DNA of 64,000 bases from Pseudomonas iridis. GTDB lineage: Bacteria > Pseudomonadota > Gammaproteobacteria > Pseudomonadales > Pseudomonadaceae. The stretch spans positions 1 to 64,000 of the forward strand of contig NZ_JACXXO010000017.1 in assembly GCF_017980685.1 (NCBI RefSeq), given 5' to 3'. The notes below the pieces were generated by a model, which did no database searches, was not told the origin of the DNA, and saw only the letters and a list, made by a program, of their open reading frames with translations. Below are positions 52,245 through 60,725 of the stretch, piece by piece (position 1 is the stretch's first letter; each line of letters starts with the position of its first letter). Position numbers and translations under genes: made by a program.

Positions 52245-52313
52245 GAGCGGAGTCTCCAACAAAGAAAAGGCACGGCGTTGCACAACTATAGTTGCTGCTT
52301 GAACACCTGCGAC

Positions 52314-52327
52314 TTGATGCATATCAA
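52314..52327 (-). promoter_or_regulatory. Perfect Anr/FNR box
   Basis: TTGATGCATATCAA matches TTGAT-N4-ATCAA exactly and is palindromic. It lies 70 bases upstream of the Usp start and 68 bases before the miaE start. Position suits activation of the Usp gene by Anr; the divergent miaE could also be affected. Confidence 0.85.
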
Positions 52328-52394
52328 CGCCAGCCGCTGGTGGTCTGTCCGCAGGCCGGTATAATCGGCGCCCTTCGCTCGAACACCTTTTGCC

Positions 52395-53012
52395 GTGAGC
52401 CCCATGATCCTTCCCGAAATCCACGAATTCCTTGGCTGCCGCACCCCTGACGCCTGGGTCCAGGCCGCACTGGCCGATCAGGAAACCCTGCTGATTGACC
52501 ACAAGAACTGCGAGTTCAAGGCTGCCAGCACCGCGCTTAGCCTGATAGCCAAGTACCATTCCCACGTCGACCTCATCAACATGATGTCGCGTCTGGCCCG
52601 GGAAGAACTGGTGCACCACGAACAAGTCATGCGCCTGATGAAACGCCGCAAGATCGAACTGCGCCAGCTCCACGCCGGCCGCTACGCTTCGAGCCTGCGC
52701 AAAGTGGTGCGCAGCCACGAGCCGGTGAAGCTGGTGGATACTTTGGTGGTCGGCGCGTTTATCGAAGCGCGCAGTTGCGAGCGTTTCGAAGCACTGGTGC
52801 CGCATTTGGACGAAGAACTCGGCAAGTTCTACTTTGGTCTGCTGAAAAGCGAGGCTCGGCATTTTCAGGGTTATCTGAAACTGGCTTATCAATATGGTGA
52901 GGCGAAGGATGTTGCGCAGGTGGTCGAAAGAGTTCGCGCCGCCGAGCAGGAATTGATCGAATCGCCGGATACGGAATTCCGCTTCCACAGTGGCGTGCCT
53001 GCCGCTGTATAA
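52395..53012 (+). CDS. miaE: tRNA 2-methylthio-N6-isopentenyl adenosine-37 hydroxylase
   Basis: A 205-residue di-iron hydroxylase that modifies adenosine 37 of tRNAs reading UNN codons. The ferritin-like iron ligands appear as EFKAASTALSLI (E39), REELVHHEQVMR (E-x2-H) and GAFIEARSCERF (E-x-R) plus KSEARHFQGY near the end. GTG 52395 or ATG 52404 can start; the ATG (MILPEIHEF) is more usual. It needs oxygen; an Anr box lies upstream, shared with the divergent stress gene. Confidence 0.94.
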   Translation: MSPMILPEIHEFLGCRTPDAWVQAALADQETLLIDHKNCEFKAASTALSLIAKYHSHVDLINMMSRLAREELVHHEQVMRLMKRRKIELRQLHAGRYASSLRKVVRSHEPVKLVDTLVVGAFIEARSCERFEALVPHLDEELGKFYFGLLKSEARHFQGYLKLAYQYGEAKDVAQVVERVRAAEQELIESPDTEFRFHSGVPAAV

Positions 53013-53030
53013 CCTTGTGAACCTGTCTAT

Positions 53031-53113
53031 GTAGGAGCTGCCGAAGGCTGCGATCTTTTGATCTTGCTTCTAAAATCAAAATCAAAAGATCGCAGCCTGC
53101 GGCAGCTCCTGCA
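53031..53113. repeat. Inverted GTAGGAGCTGCC repeat pair
   Basis: GTAGGAGCTGCCGAAGGCTG and its inverted partner after miaE, upstream of a strong terminator at 53155. Confidence 0.9.
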
Positions 53114-53128
53114 GGGAAACTGTTAAAA

Positions 53129-53140
53129 ACTCTTAAGAGT
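53129..53140. promoter_or_regulatory. Perfect 12-base AT-rich palindrome upstream of rstA
   Basis: ACTCTTAAGAGT, about 110 bases before rstA. It is perfectly symmetrical, but the terminator at 53155 lies between it and rstA, so control of rstA is uncertain. Confidence 0.25.
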
Positions 53141-53154
53141 ATGAAACATCACCG

Positions 53155-53179
53155 AAAACCGGCCCCGGCGGCCGGTTTT
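53155..53179 (+). terminator. Terminator between miaE and rstA
   Basis: AAAACCGGCC (53155-53164), a 5-base loop, GGCCGGTTTT (53170-53179), then T. Perfect stem, followed by the rstA promoter region. Confidence 0.88.
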
Positions 53180-53249
53180 TGCTGCCCGCGATAAACGTCT
53201 TGCCCCTGAATGCCGCCATAATGCGGCCCATTTCACAGACGGTTGGCAG

Positions 53250-53966
53250 ATGGTCGTTATGGATAACCTGGGTTTTGGCAAAGTCCTGCTGGTGGAAGAC
53301 GATGAGCGCCTCGCCACGCTGATCGCACACTTCCTCGAACAACATGGCTACGAGGTGCGCACGGTGCATCGCGGTGATTTGGCCGTGGCGGCTTTTCTGG
53401 AGTTCAGACCCAAGGTCGTGGTGCTCGACCTGATGCTGCCGGGGCAGAGCGGTCTGCATGTGTGCCGGGAAATACGCAGTGTGTCGGACACGCCGATTGT
53501 CATCCTGACGGCCAAGGAAGACGACCTCGATCATATTCTCGGCCTGGAGTCCGGTGCCGATGACTACGTGATCAAACCGATCAAGCCGCCGGTGCTGCTG
53601 GCCCGATTGCGCGCCTTGCAGCGCCGGCAGGTGCCGGACAACAGTGTGGTGCATTTCCTCGAATTCGGTCAGTTGAGCATCGATCGCAGTTGTCGCGAAG
53701 TGCGATTGGCAGGCGAGATCATCGAACTGACCACCATGGAGTTCGAGCTGCTGTGGCTGCTGGCCAGTGCCGCCGGCAATACGCTGTCGCGCGATGACAT
53801 CCTCAATCGCATGCGCGGTATTGCCTTTGATGGGCTTAACCGCAGCGTCGACGTGTACATCAGCAAGTTGCGCAACAAGCTCAAGGACAATCCCCGCGAA
53901 CCGGTGTGCATCAAGACCGTGTGGGGCAAAGGTTATCTGTTCAATCCGTTTGCGTGGGAGTTGTAG
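53250..53966 (+). CDS. rstA: OmpR-family response regulator (RstA-like)
   Basis: A 238-residue two-component regulator. The receiver domain has the acidic pair near 17-18, phosphorylatable D60 (VVLDLMLPG) and the conserved lysine in YVIKPIKPP. The C-terminal winged helix (LTTMEFELLWLLASAAGN, RNKLKDNPREPVCIKTVWGK) is of the OmpR type. The start can be ATG 53250 or ATG 53259 (MDNLGFG). It is followed directly by rstB with no gap. The RstA name is by resemblance. Confidence 0.88.
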   Translation: MVVMDNLGFGKVLLVEDDERLATLIAHFLEQHGYEVRTVHRGDLAVAAFLEFRPKVVVLDLMLPGQSGLHVCREIRSVSDTPIVILTAKEDDLDHILGLESGADDYVIKPIKPPVLLARLRALQRRQVPDNSVVHFLEFGQLSIDRSCREVRLAGEIIELTTMEFELLWLLASAAGNTLSRDDILNRMRGIAFDGLNRSVDVYISKLRNKLKDNPREPVCIKTVWGKGYLFNPFAWEL

Positions 53967-55253
53967 ATGCTGCGGTTATTCCTCGGGCTGTTTCTGGTGA
54001 TGACGGTCGGTCTGGTACTGGCGTTGCAGACTGTCGAACACACTTTCAACGCGTTGCTCGACAACCAGATGCAGGCCTACAACCGCGAGGCGGTGCGCGG
54101 TCAGGCGTGGTCATTGGTTGACCATTTGCGCGGACGCCAGGGCGCCGATCGTGAGCAGAAACTGGAGAGCTTGCGGCCGCATTACGGCCTGTCACTGAAA
54201 CTAGTCGAGGCCGATCAACTGGCCCTGACGCCAGAGGAAAAAGCCCAGTTGGCGCAGAATGTGTTGGTGATCCGCGACAGCTACACCCAGTTCATCAGCA
54301 ACATCGACGGCGGTTCGCAGGTGCTCAGCATCAAACTCCCGCCAGAACCGAGCCTGATGCCGTTCTACATCGCCGCGGCTTACGGGATGCTGGCGGTGTT
54401 GATCGGCATCGTCCTGTTTTTCTGGGTGCGCCCGCACTGGCGTGACCTGGAGAAGCTGCGTCTGGCGGCAGAGCGTTTTGGCGACAACGATCTGTCGGCA
54501 CGCATTCAGTTGTCCAAACGCTCGAACATCCGCGATCTGGCCGAGCACTTCAATTTGATGGCGGCGCGCATCGAAGGCCTGATCGCCAATCAGCGCGAAC
54601 TGACCAACGCCGTCTCTCATGAGCTGCGCACGCCGATTGCGCGGCTGTCGTTCGAACTCGACCAGCTCAAGCAGTTGCCGGACGCCAGTCAGAACCGCGA
54701 GCTGATTGCCGACATGTACGCCGACCTTGGCGAGTTGGAGGAAATGGTTTCGGAACTGCTCACTTACGCCAGCCTTGAGCGGGGGGCGACGGTGATCAAG
54801 CGCGAGAACATACAAGCGGCCAATTGGCTCGACAGCGTCGTCGGCAGCGTGGCGCTGGAGGCGGAAGCGGCGGGAGTGCAGTTGTTGATCGGCGAGTGCC
54901 GGCTCGACACGGTGCGCATCGAACCGCGCTTCATGGCGCGGGCGGTGATCAACCTGCTGCGCAATGCCATTCGCTATGCCGAGCAGCGCGTGGAAGTGAC
55001 GCTGGTGCGCACCGGGGACTGTTACGAAGTGCAGGTCAACGACGACGGGCCCGGCGTGCCGGTGCATGGCCGGGAGAAGATTTTCGAACCGTTCTCGCGG
55101 CTGGATGCCAGCCGCGATCGGCGTACCGGTGGTTTTGGATTGGGGCTGGCGCTGGTGCGGCGGGTGTCGCAGTCCCATGGCGGACAGGTTGAAGTCGGCG
55201 ATTCGCCGTGGGGTGGAGCATCGTTTCGGATGACGTGGGCGCATCTGGATTAA
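53967..55253 (+). CDS. rstB: Two-component sensor histidine kinase (RstB-like)
   Basis: A 428-residue inner-membrane kinase: transmembrane helices at about 4-21 and 133-153 bracket a periplasmic sensor domain of about 110 residues. A HAMP linker follows, then the H-box with phospho-accepting H218 (NAVSHELRTPIARL), an N-box (INLLRNAIRYAEQRV), and ATP-lid glycines (DDGPGVP, GGFGLGLAL). The sequence matches RstB. It starts one base after the rstA stop and is coupled to it. The ligand is unknown. Confidence 0.9.
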   Translation: MLRLFLGLFLVMTVGLVLALQTVEHTFNALLDNQMQAYNREAVRGQAWSLVDHLRGRQGADREQKLESLRPHYGLSLKLVEADQLALTPEEKAQLAQNVLVIRDSYTQFISNIDGGSQVLSIKLPPEPSLMPFYIAAAYGMLAVLIGIVLFFWVRPHWRDLEKLRLAAERFGDNDLSARIQLSKRSNIRDLAEHFNLMAARIEGLIANQRELTNAVSHELRTPIARLSFELDQLKQLPDASQNRELIADMYADLGELEEMVSELLTYASLERGATVIKRENIQAANWLDSVVGSVALEAEAAGVQLLIGECRLDTVRIEPRFMARAVINLLRNAIRYAEQRVEVTLVRTGDCYEVQVNDDGPGVPVHGREKIFEPFSRLDASRDRRTGGFGLGLALVRRVSQSHGGQVEVGDSPWGGASFRMTWAHLD

Positions 55254-55273
55254 TGCTGTTGGCTGTACTGGCC

Positions 55274-55299
55274 TTATCGCTGGCAAGCCAGCTCCCACA
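55274..55299 (-). repeat. Single REP half-element
   Basis: ATCGCTGGCAAGCCAGCTCC in minus orientation right after rstB. Confidence 0.78.
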
Positions 55300-55386
55300 G
55301 GATTTGTGTTGCTCCCGGGATGAGCGCACACCACCGAACGTTGCAGAAGTGAGCCATTATTCAGCAGCTGTTACACCACACATCCC

Positions 55387-55476
55387 TGTGGGAGCTGGCT
55401 TGCCGGCGATGAGGCCGGCATCTGCAACATCGATGTCGACGGGTTCACCGCTATCGCCGGCAAGCCAGCTCCCACA
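55387..55476. repeat. REPIN between rstB and the GFA-family gene
   Basis: TGTGGGAGCTGGCTTGCCGG and its inverted partner ending CAAGCCAGCTCCCACA, about 45 bases apart. Confidence 0.9.
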
Positions 55477-55503
55477 GGGGATAAAGGCGACTTCCGAAAA
55501 TAT

Positions 55504-55674
55504 TTATCGGGTCAGCCCGAGGCGTTCATGCCATTGGGCGATGGACTCTTCGGGGTAACGCTCGAATTGAATCTTGCGGCAGATCGAGCAATAGCAGCGT
55601 TGATAAGGGTAGGGGTGGGCACTGGTGAGGCTGAACGAAACCTCGCCGCAATGGCAGGAGCCTTCGAGGTGCAT
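55504..55674 (-). pseudogene. GFA-family protein with an internal deletion
   Basis: A 56-residue ORF that begins as a normal GFA-family (glutathione-dependent formaldehyde-activating-like) zinc protein: MHLEGSCHCGEVSFSL, CYCSICRK. It then jumps to RYPEESIAQWHERLGLTR, which resembles the typical C-terminal end of this protein type. Full family members are about 120-150 residues, so about 95 central codons, including the second CxxC zinc site, seem to be missing in frame. The reading frame is intact. Either a decayed gene or a small zinc-knuckle protein. Confidence 0.6.
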
Positions 55675-55813
55675 GGGCGCTCTCCGATAGCAGGGTTGAA
55701 CACTTGAGCCTAGATCATTCTGCCGGGTGCCTGCCGGTGTGATTCGACGCGTGCCCGCAGCGTCTAGCCCCTGTGTCCCCGCAATCCCATGGGGCGAGAC
55801 TTCGGAACCCGGC

Positions 55814-56722
55814 ATGCAAGCGCTGTTGAACGAGATCCTTGACGCTGTCCGGCCGCTGATCGGGCAGGGCAAGGTGGCTGACTATATTCCCGCTCTCGGC
55901 ACCGTGCCGGCCAATCAATTGGGCATCGCCGTGTACGGCAATGATGGCGAGATGTATTGCGCTGGCGACGCCGCAACGCCGTTTTCGGTGCAGAGTATTT
56001 CCAAGGTGTTCAGCCTGGTGCAGGCCATTGATCATTCTGGCGAAGCGATCTGGGAACGCCTTGGCCATGAGCCGTCCGGTCAGCCGTTCAACTCGCTGGT
56101 GCAGCTGGAATTCGAGCGCGGGCGCCCACGCAACCCGTTCATCAACGCTGGTGCGCTGGTGATCTGCGACATCAACCAGTCGCGTTTCGCCGCACCGACC
56201 CTGTCGATGCGTGACTTCGTCCGGCGTCTGTCGGGCAACCCGCAGATCATGATCGACGGCAAAGTCGCCGACTCCGAATATCAGCATCGCGCGCGCAATG
56301 CGGCGATGGCTTACCTGATGCAGTCCTTCGGCAATTTCCACAACGACGTCGAAGCGGTGCTGCGCAGTTACTTCAGCCACTGCGCCCTGCGCATGAACTG
56401 CATCGATCTGGCCCGAGCGTTTTGCTTCCTGGCCAATGACGGTTATTGCAAACACAGCGGTGAACAGATTCTGACTCGGCGTCAGACTCAGCAGGTCAAC
56501 TCGATCATGGCCACCAGTGGTCTGTACGACGAGGCGGGCAACTTCGCCTATCGCGTCGGTCTGCCGGGGAAAAGCGGCGTCGGCGGCGGGATCGTCGCGG
56601 TAGTGCCGGGGCAATTCACGGTGTGCGTGTGGTCGCCAGAGCTGAATGCCGCGGGCAATTCGCTGGCGGGGATGGCGGCGCTGGAGATGCTCAGTTCGCG
56701 GATTGGCTGGTCGGTGTTTTAA
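55814..56722 (+). CDS. glsA: Glutaminase
   Basis: A 302-residue serine-type glutaminase that converts glutamine to glutamate and ammonia. The S-x-x-K catalytic motif is S61-K64 (SVQSISKVFSL), followed by GRPRNPFINAGALV, AAMAYLMQSFGNF and GLPGKSGVGGGIVAVVPG; all are classic GlsA blocks. Start ATG 55814 gives the usual N terminus (MQALLNEIL); the frame extends further but only adds unrelated residues. It supports glutamate supply and acid resistance. Confidence 0.95.
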   Translation: MQALLNEILDAVRPLIGQGKVADYIPALGTVPANQLGIAVYGNDGEMYCAGDAATPFSVQSISKVFSLVQAIDHSGEAIWERLGHEPSGQPFNSLVQLEFERGRPRNPFINAGALVICDINQSRFAAPTLSMRDFVRRLSGNPQIMIDGKVADSEYQHRARNAAMAYLMQSFGNFHNDVEAVLRSYFSHCALRMNCIDLARAFCFLANDGYCKHSGEQILTRRQTQQVNSIMATSGLYDEAGNFAYRVGLPGKSGVGGGIVAVVPGQFTVCVWSPELNAAGNSLAGMAALEMLSSRIGWSVF

Positions 56723-56749
56723 CCCTATAGCACGAACGCTGAAAAAAAC

Positions 56750-56839
56750 TGTGGGAGCTGGCTTGCCAGCGATGGCGGCGGATCAGGCAACATCAATTTT
56801 GAATGTGTCGGCCTCATCGCTGGCAAGCCGGCGCCCACA
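56750..56839. repeat. REPIN between glsA and the ProA-like gene
   Basis: TGTGGGAGCTGGCTTGCCAG and inverted ATCGCTGGCAAGCCGGCGCC, 50 bases apart. Confidence 0.88.
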
Positions 56840-56923
56840 GGGTTGGTCATGTTTGCAGAAGGTGTATTTCAGCGAAGAATCCTATACATTTTCCGACCGC
56901 CCTCTGCATGGTGAATCCGCTTC

Positions 56924-58426
56924 ATGTCTCTTGCGCTCGAACGTCTAGTCGCTGGCACGCCGATCCCTTTCGCTGGTAACCGCGTCACCGTGGTCAGCCC
57001 CGAACTGGCTGCGCGTTTTCAGCCCGGTGACCACCTTTTGGTGGAGCAGGTGAGTGGCGAGTTATTGCTGATTCCGGTGGTGGATCAACAAGCGGCCTCG
57101 ATCGCGATCGAGCGCGCGGCTGCGGCGTTTAGCGCATTGTCGGCGGTGTCGGACGAGGCGATCAGCCGATTTTTCGATCTGTTCGCGCAACGTCTGGAAA
57201 CCGCCGAATGCTGGGCGCAGATCGAAGCCGCCAACCTCACCGATATCGAGCGTGCCAAGGCTCGCGGGCGCTCCACCACACGGCTGCTCGCCGATGAGCG
57301 CATGCGCCGCGACATGATTGCCGGTCTGCGGGCCTGGCGTGATGCGCCGCCGACGCGCGGCAAAGTCATCAGCAGCGTCGAGCACGACGGCTGGAAGGTC
57401 GAGCAAGTGGTTTCGCCGCTGGGGATTGTCGCGTTTGTCTTCGAAGGTCGACCGAATGTATTTGCCGATGCTGCCGGGGTACTGCGCACCGGCAACACTG
57501 CGGTGCTGCGCATTGGCAGTGATGCGTTGGGCACGGCGCAAGCCATCGTCACTCACGCTTTGAACCCGGCGCTGGCGGTGGCCGGTCTTCCGGCCGGGGC
57601 TGTGTCGTTGGTGGAGAGCGTCAATCACGCAGCCGGTTGGGCGATGTTTGCCGATCGGCGCCTGTCGCTGGCGGTGGCTCGCGGATCGGGACGTGCGGTC
57701 AGTCAGTTGGGCAGCATTGCGCAGCAGGCGGGGACTGCGGTCAGCCTACATGGCACCGGCGGTGCGTGGTTGGTTGCCGATCGAGACGCTGACGCTCAGC
57801 GCTTCGCGGCAGTGGTGCGCAACTCGCTGGATCGCAAGGTCTGCAACACCCTGAATGTCTGCCTGATTCAGCGCGAACGTGCTGCTGAACTGGTGCCGCT
57901 GTTCCTTGATGCGTTGCAACAGGCCGGCAACGCACGCGGGCAGGGCTGCAAGTTGCACATCGTCGAAGGCAGTGAAAACTGCCTGCCGACCGAATGGCAG
58001 AACGCGACGGTGCAGGTTTATCGCGCCGAGGGTTATCAGACTGAAGCACTGGCCGAACCACTGGCGGAATCTGCGTTGGGCCGCGAGTGGGAATGGGAGG
58101 AAACGCCGGAAGTCAGCCTGATGATCGTTGAAGATCTGGATCAGGCGATTGCGCTGTTCAACCGTTATAGCCCGCAATTCACCGTGTCGCTGATCAGTGA
58201 AAGTGCGCAGGTTCAGGAGCGTTTTTACAACGCAGTCAACGCGCCGTTCGTGGGCAACGGCATCACCCGTTGGGTCGATGGCCAATACGCCCTGAACAAG
58301 CCGGAACTGGGGCTTTCGAACTGGGAGAGCGGGCGGTTGTTTGCGCGCAGTGCGATCCTTTCGGGGGATGGGGTGTTTACCGTGCGCAGTCGCATGACTC
58401 AAATTGATCTCACCGTAAAACGCTGA
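56924..58426 (+). CDS. ProA-like aldehyde dehydrogenase (glutamate-5-semialdehyde dehydrogenase family)
   Basis: A 500-residue NAD(P)-dependent dehydrogenase of the gamma-glutamyl phosphate reductase branch. The N-terminal EGRPNVFADAAGVLRTGNTA and the catalytic cysteine region (DRKVCNTLNVCLI) match ProA. It is about 80 residues longer than the usual ProA (~420), because of an extra N-terminal domain (1-65; SPELAARFQPGDHLLVEQVS). It may be a paralogue rather than the housekeeping ProA. No proB is nearby. It may process a phosphorylated or CoA-type glutamate-like substrate. Confidence 0.8.
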   Translation: MSLALERLVAGTPIPFAGNRVTVVSPELAARFQPGDHLLVEQVSGELLLIPVVDQQAASIAIERAAAAFSALSAVSDEAISRFFDLFAQRLETAECWAQIEAANLTDIERAKARGRSTTRLLADERMRRDMIAGLRAWRDAPPTRGKVISSVEHDGWKVEQVVSPLGIVAFVFEGRPNVFADAAGVLRTGNTAVLRIGSDALGTAQAIVTHALNPALAVAGLPAGAVSLVESVNHAAGWAMFADRRLSLAVARGSGRAVSQLGSIAQQAGTAVSLHGTGGAWLVADRDADAQRFAAVVRNSLDRKVCNTLNVCLIQRERAAELVPLFLDALQQAGNARGQGCKLHIVEGSENCLPTEWQNATVQVYRAEGYQTEALAEPLAESALGREWEWEETPEVSLMIVEDLDQAIALFNRYSPQFTVSLISESAQVQERFYNAVNAPFVGNGITRWVDGQYALNKPELGLSNWESGRLFARSAILSGDGVFTVRSRMTQIDLTVKR

Positions 58427-58440
58427 ACGGCATACCTTGT

Positions 58441-58525
58441 GTAGGAGCTGCCGCAGGCTGCGATCTTTTGATTTTGGTTTTTTAAAAGCAAGATCAAACG
58501 ATCGCAGTCTTCGGCAGCTCCTACA
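58441..58525. repeat. Inverted GTAGGAGCTGCC repeat pair
   Basis: GTAGGAGCTGCCGCAGGCTG and inverted copy, between the ProA-like and cynT stop codons; likely bidirectional terminator. Confidence 0.9.
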
Positions 58526-58534
58526 GGCGTCTAT

Positions 58535-59194
58535 TCAGGCAGCGGCTTTTGCTTGAACTGCGCAAACTGCCGGTTGCTCGGCCAGCGGTACAAAGGTGCG
58601 GCGGTCCGACGACAACGCATCAATCGAGCCAGTCTCGATGTCGTACACCCAGCCATGCAAATTCAGCAGGCCTTTCTCCTGCGCCAGGCGCACACTCGGA
58701 TGGGTCTGGATATTCGCCAGTTGCGCGATCACGTTTTCGCGCACCATCGAACTCAATTTCGCCGCGTCACTGGCATGCGGCCGCGCCTCATTCACCACTT
58801 TCGCCGACTCGGCATGCTGCAGCCAACCGCTGACGGCGGGCAGGTGATCCATGCATTTGCACTGGGCAATCGCCGTCATCGCACCGCAGTCAGAATGGCC
58901 GCAGATCAAAATGTCGGTGACGCCGAGCACCGCCACGGCGTATTCCACCGTCGCCGAAACCCCACCCGGATGCGGGCTGTAGGACGGCACGATATTGCCG
59001 GCATTGCGGATCACAAACAGTTCGCCGGGTTCTTGCTGGGTCAGCAGTTCCGGCACGACACGGCTGTCGGAACAGGTGATGAATAATGTGCCGGGCTGTT
59101 GGGTGGTCGCCAGGTGTTTGAACAGTTCGGTGCGTTGCGGGAAGGCTTCGTTCTGGAACTTCAGGAAACCGTCGATCAGGGCTTTCATGTGCAT
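58535..59194 (-). CDS. cynT: Beta-type carbonic anhydrase (CynT)
   Basis: A 219-residue beta-carbonic anhydrase. Zinc ligands are C41, D43 (CSDSRVV), H100 and C103 (GHSDCGAM), all in the standard spacing. In the cyanate operon it recycles bicarbonate needed by cyanase. It lies 54 bases after cynS on the same strand. M1 or M3 (59188) may start. The C terminus has an Ala-rich tail (VCAVQAKAAA). Confidence 0.92.
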   Translation of the reverse strand: MHMKALIDGFLKFQNEAFPQRTELFKHLATTQQPGTLFITCSDSRVVPELLTQQEPGELFVIRNAGNIVPSYSPHPGGVSATVEYAVAVLGVTDILICGHSDCGAMTAIAQCKCMDHLPAVSGWLQHAESAKVVNEARPHASDAAKLSSMVRENVIAQLANIQTHPSVRLAQEKGLLNLHGWVYDIETGSIDALSSDRRTFVPLAEQPAVCAVQAKAAA

Positions 59195-59248
59195 GTCCTC
59201 TTCAATGGAGATCGGTGGGCCCGCACGCGAGGTGCGGGCCGGGGCGCA

Positions 59249-59716
59249 TCAGAACGGACGCAGGGGCAGGAACTTGCCGTCGAGGGTGACCACGGCGCGG
59301 GAACCGCCTTCCGGGTCTTCGACTTTCTTGATGTCCAGTTTGAAGTTGATCGCGCTGATGATGCCGTCGCCGAATTGCTCATGAACCAGGGCTTTGAGGG
59401 TGGTGCCGTAGATCTGGATCATCTCGTGGAAACGGTAGATGGTCGGATCGGTCGGCACACCGCTGAGGCTGCCGCGCAGCGGGATGATTTGCATCGCCGA
59501 TACATCGGCTGCATCCAGCTCGAGTTTGTCGCCGACCACTTGGGCAGCGTTTTCCGGCAGTGGATGCTGGCCGAGCAGGGCGGCGGTGACGAACGCCAGG
59601 CTCAGGCCGGTACCGTCGGTGAGATCCTGCCACGACAGATTTTTGCGTGCCTTGGCGTCGAGAATGCGGGTGGTCAGGGCCAGGCTGGTGTCGTTGTAGG
59701 CGTGGGACTGTTGCAT
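59249..59716 (-). CDS. cynS: Cyanate hydratase (cyanase)
   Basis: A 155-residue cyanase that detoxifies cyanate with bicarbonate to ammonia and carbon dioxide. Catalytic R95, E98 (YRFHEMI) and S121 (ISAINFKL) are all present; a helical N-terminal DNA-binding-like domain (LTDGTGLSLAFVTAALLG) precedes. The start at 59716 (MQQSHAY) has GGAGT upstream. It is the first gene of cynS-cynT, divergent from cynR. Confidence 0.96.
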   Translation of the reverse strand: MQQSHAYNDTSLALTTRILDAKARKNLSWQDLTDGTGLSLAFVTAALLGQHPLPENAAQVVGDKLELDAADVSAMQIIPLRGSLSGVPTDPTIYRFHEMIQIYGTTLKALVHEQFGDGIISAINFKLDIKKVEDPEGGSRAVVTLDGKFLPLRPF

Positions 59717-59799
59717 GGTGTCACTCCTTTCAGGGGTTGGCTTGCTGTGTGGGATTGATCTTCTGCCGATTGGCCCATAGCGTCCAAGACCCATATACA

Positions 59800-59810
59800 A
59801 TGCTTTGCAT
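59800..59810. promoter_or_regulatory. Possible CynR site in the cynS/cynR gap
   Basis: ATGC-TTT-GCAT in the 121-base divergent gap between cynS (start 59716) and cynR (start 59838), within ATACAATGCTTTGCATAAG. LysR proteins usually bind in this gap. The spacing is shorter than the standard T-N11-A. Confidence 0.3.
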
Positions 59811-59837
59811 AAGCCCTGCCTATAGATGGTCTGCCCG

Positions 59838-60725
59838 ATGCTGTTAAGACATTTGCGTTATCTGCTCGCCGTTGCCGATCACGGCGGCTTCACCCGCGCT
59901 GCTGAAGCGCTGCATGTGTCACAGCCGACGCTGTCACAACAGATTCGCCAGCTCGAGGAAACCCTGGGGGTGAACCTGTTTGATCGCACCTCACGATCGG
60001 TCAAGCCGACCGATGCCGGCGAGGCCTATATCGAATGCGCGCGGCGGGTGCTGGTGGAGCTGGAGGCGGGCAAGCGGGCGCTGCATGACGTGAAGGATCT
60101 GTCGCGTGGCACCTTGCGTCTGGCCATGACGCCGACGTTCATGGCGTATCTGGTCGGGCCGCTGGTACGCGACTACATGGCGCGATTTCCGGGGATTCAT
60201 CTGGAAATTTTCGAGTTGTCGATGGATGACATTGAGGCGGGGCTGGCGGATGACTCTCTGGATATCGCCATTGCCTTCACCCCGGTGCGCAATGTGGATA
60301 TCGAATGTATTCCGGCGTTCACCGAAGCTTTGGGAATCATGGTCGGGCGCGAGCACCCGTTGTACGACAGCACGTTGAGGCTGACACCGGATGACATCGC
60401 ACAGCTGGATTTTGCCTTGCTGGCGCCTGACTACATCACGCGCTTATCGGTGGATGAGTATTTCCGTCAGCACGGCATCACGCCCAAGGTGCGTATTGAA
60501 GTGAATTCGGTCAGTACGCTGCTGGAGGTGGTGCGCCATTCGCCGACTGCGACGATGTTGCCGGAGGCGATTGCGACTGAGGATCGCGCCTTGCGCAGGC
60601 TGCGGGTAGAAAGCGAAGCGCCGCAGCGAGGGGCGGCGTTGTTGCGGCGCAGGAATAATTATCACAGTGCGGCGGCGGAGGCGTTTGTGGAACTGGTGTT
60701 GAGCATGGGAAGCCCCTCACCCTAA
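59838..60725 (+). CDS. cynR: LysR-family activator of the cyanate operon
   Basis: A 295-residue LysR regulator close to CynR: MLLRHLRYLLAVADHGGFTR, HVSQPTLSQQIRQLEETLGV in the HTH (about 15-45), then effector domain blocks RGTLRLAMTPTFMAYLVGPL and NSVSTLLEVVRHSPTATMLP. It is divergent from cynS, as in E. coli. The N terminus is set by similarity (ATG 59838; a 4-codon longer form is possible). The last residues P-S-P and stop come from a dispersed repeat. Confidence 0.92.
   Translation: MLLRHLRYLLAVADHGGFTRAAEALHVSQPTLSQQIRQLEETLGVNLFDRTSRSVKPTDAGEAYIECARRVLVELEAGKRALHDVKDLSRGTLRLAMTPTFMAYLVGPLVRDYMARFPGIHLEIFELSMDDIEAGLADDSLDIAIAFTPVRNVDIECIPAFTEALGIMVGREHPLYDSTLRLTPDDIAQLDFALLAPDYITRLSVDEYFRQHGITPKVRIEVNSVSTLLEVVRHSPTATMLPEAIATEDRALRRLRVESEAPQRGAALLRRRNNYHSAAAEAFVELVLSMGSPSP

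Noticed and set aside
52245..52988. N-terminal extension of the Usp gene through miaE
   Set aside because: The extension is antisense to miaE. The Usp family N terminus and a ribosome site fix the start at 52244.
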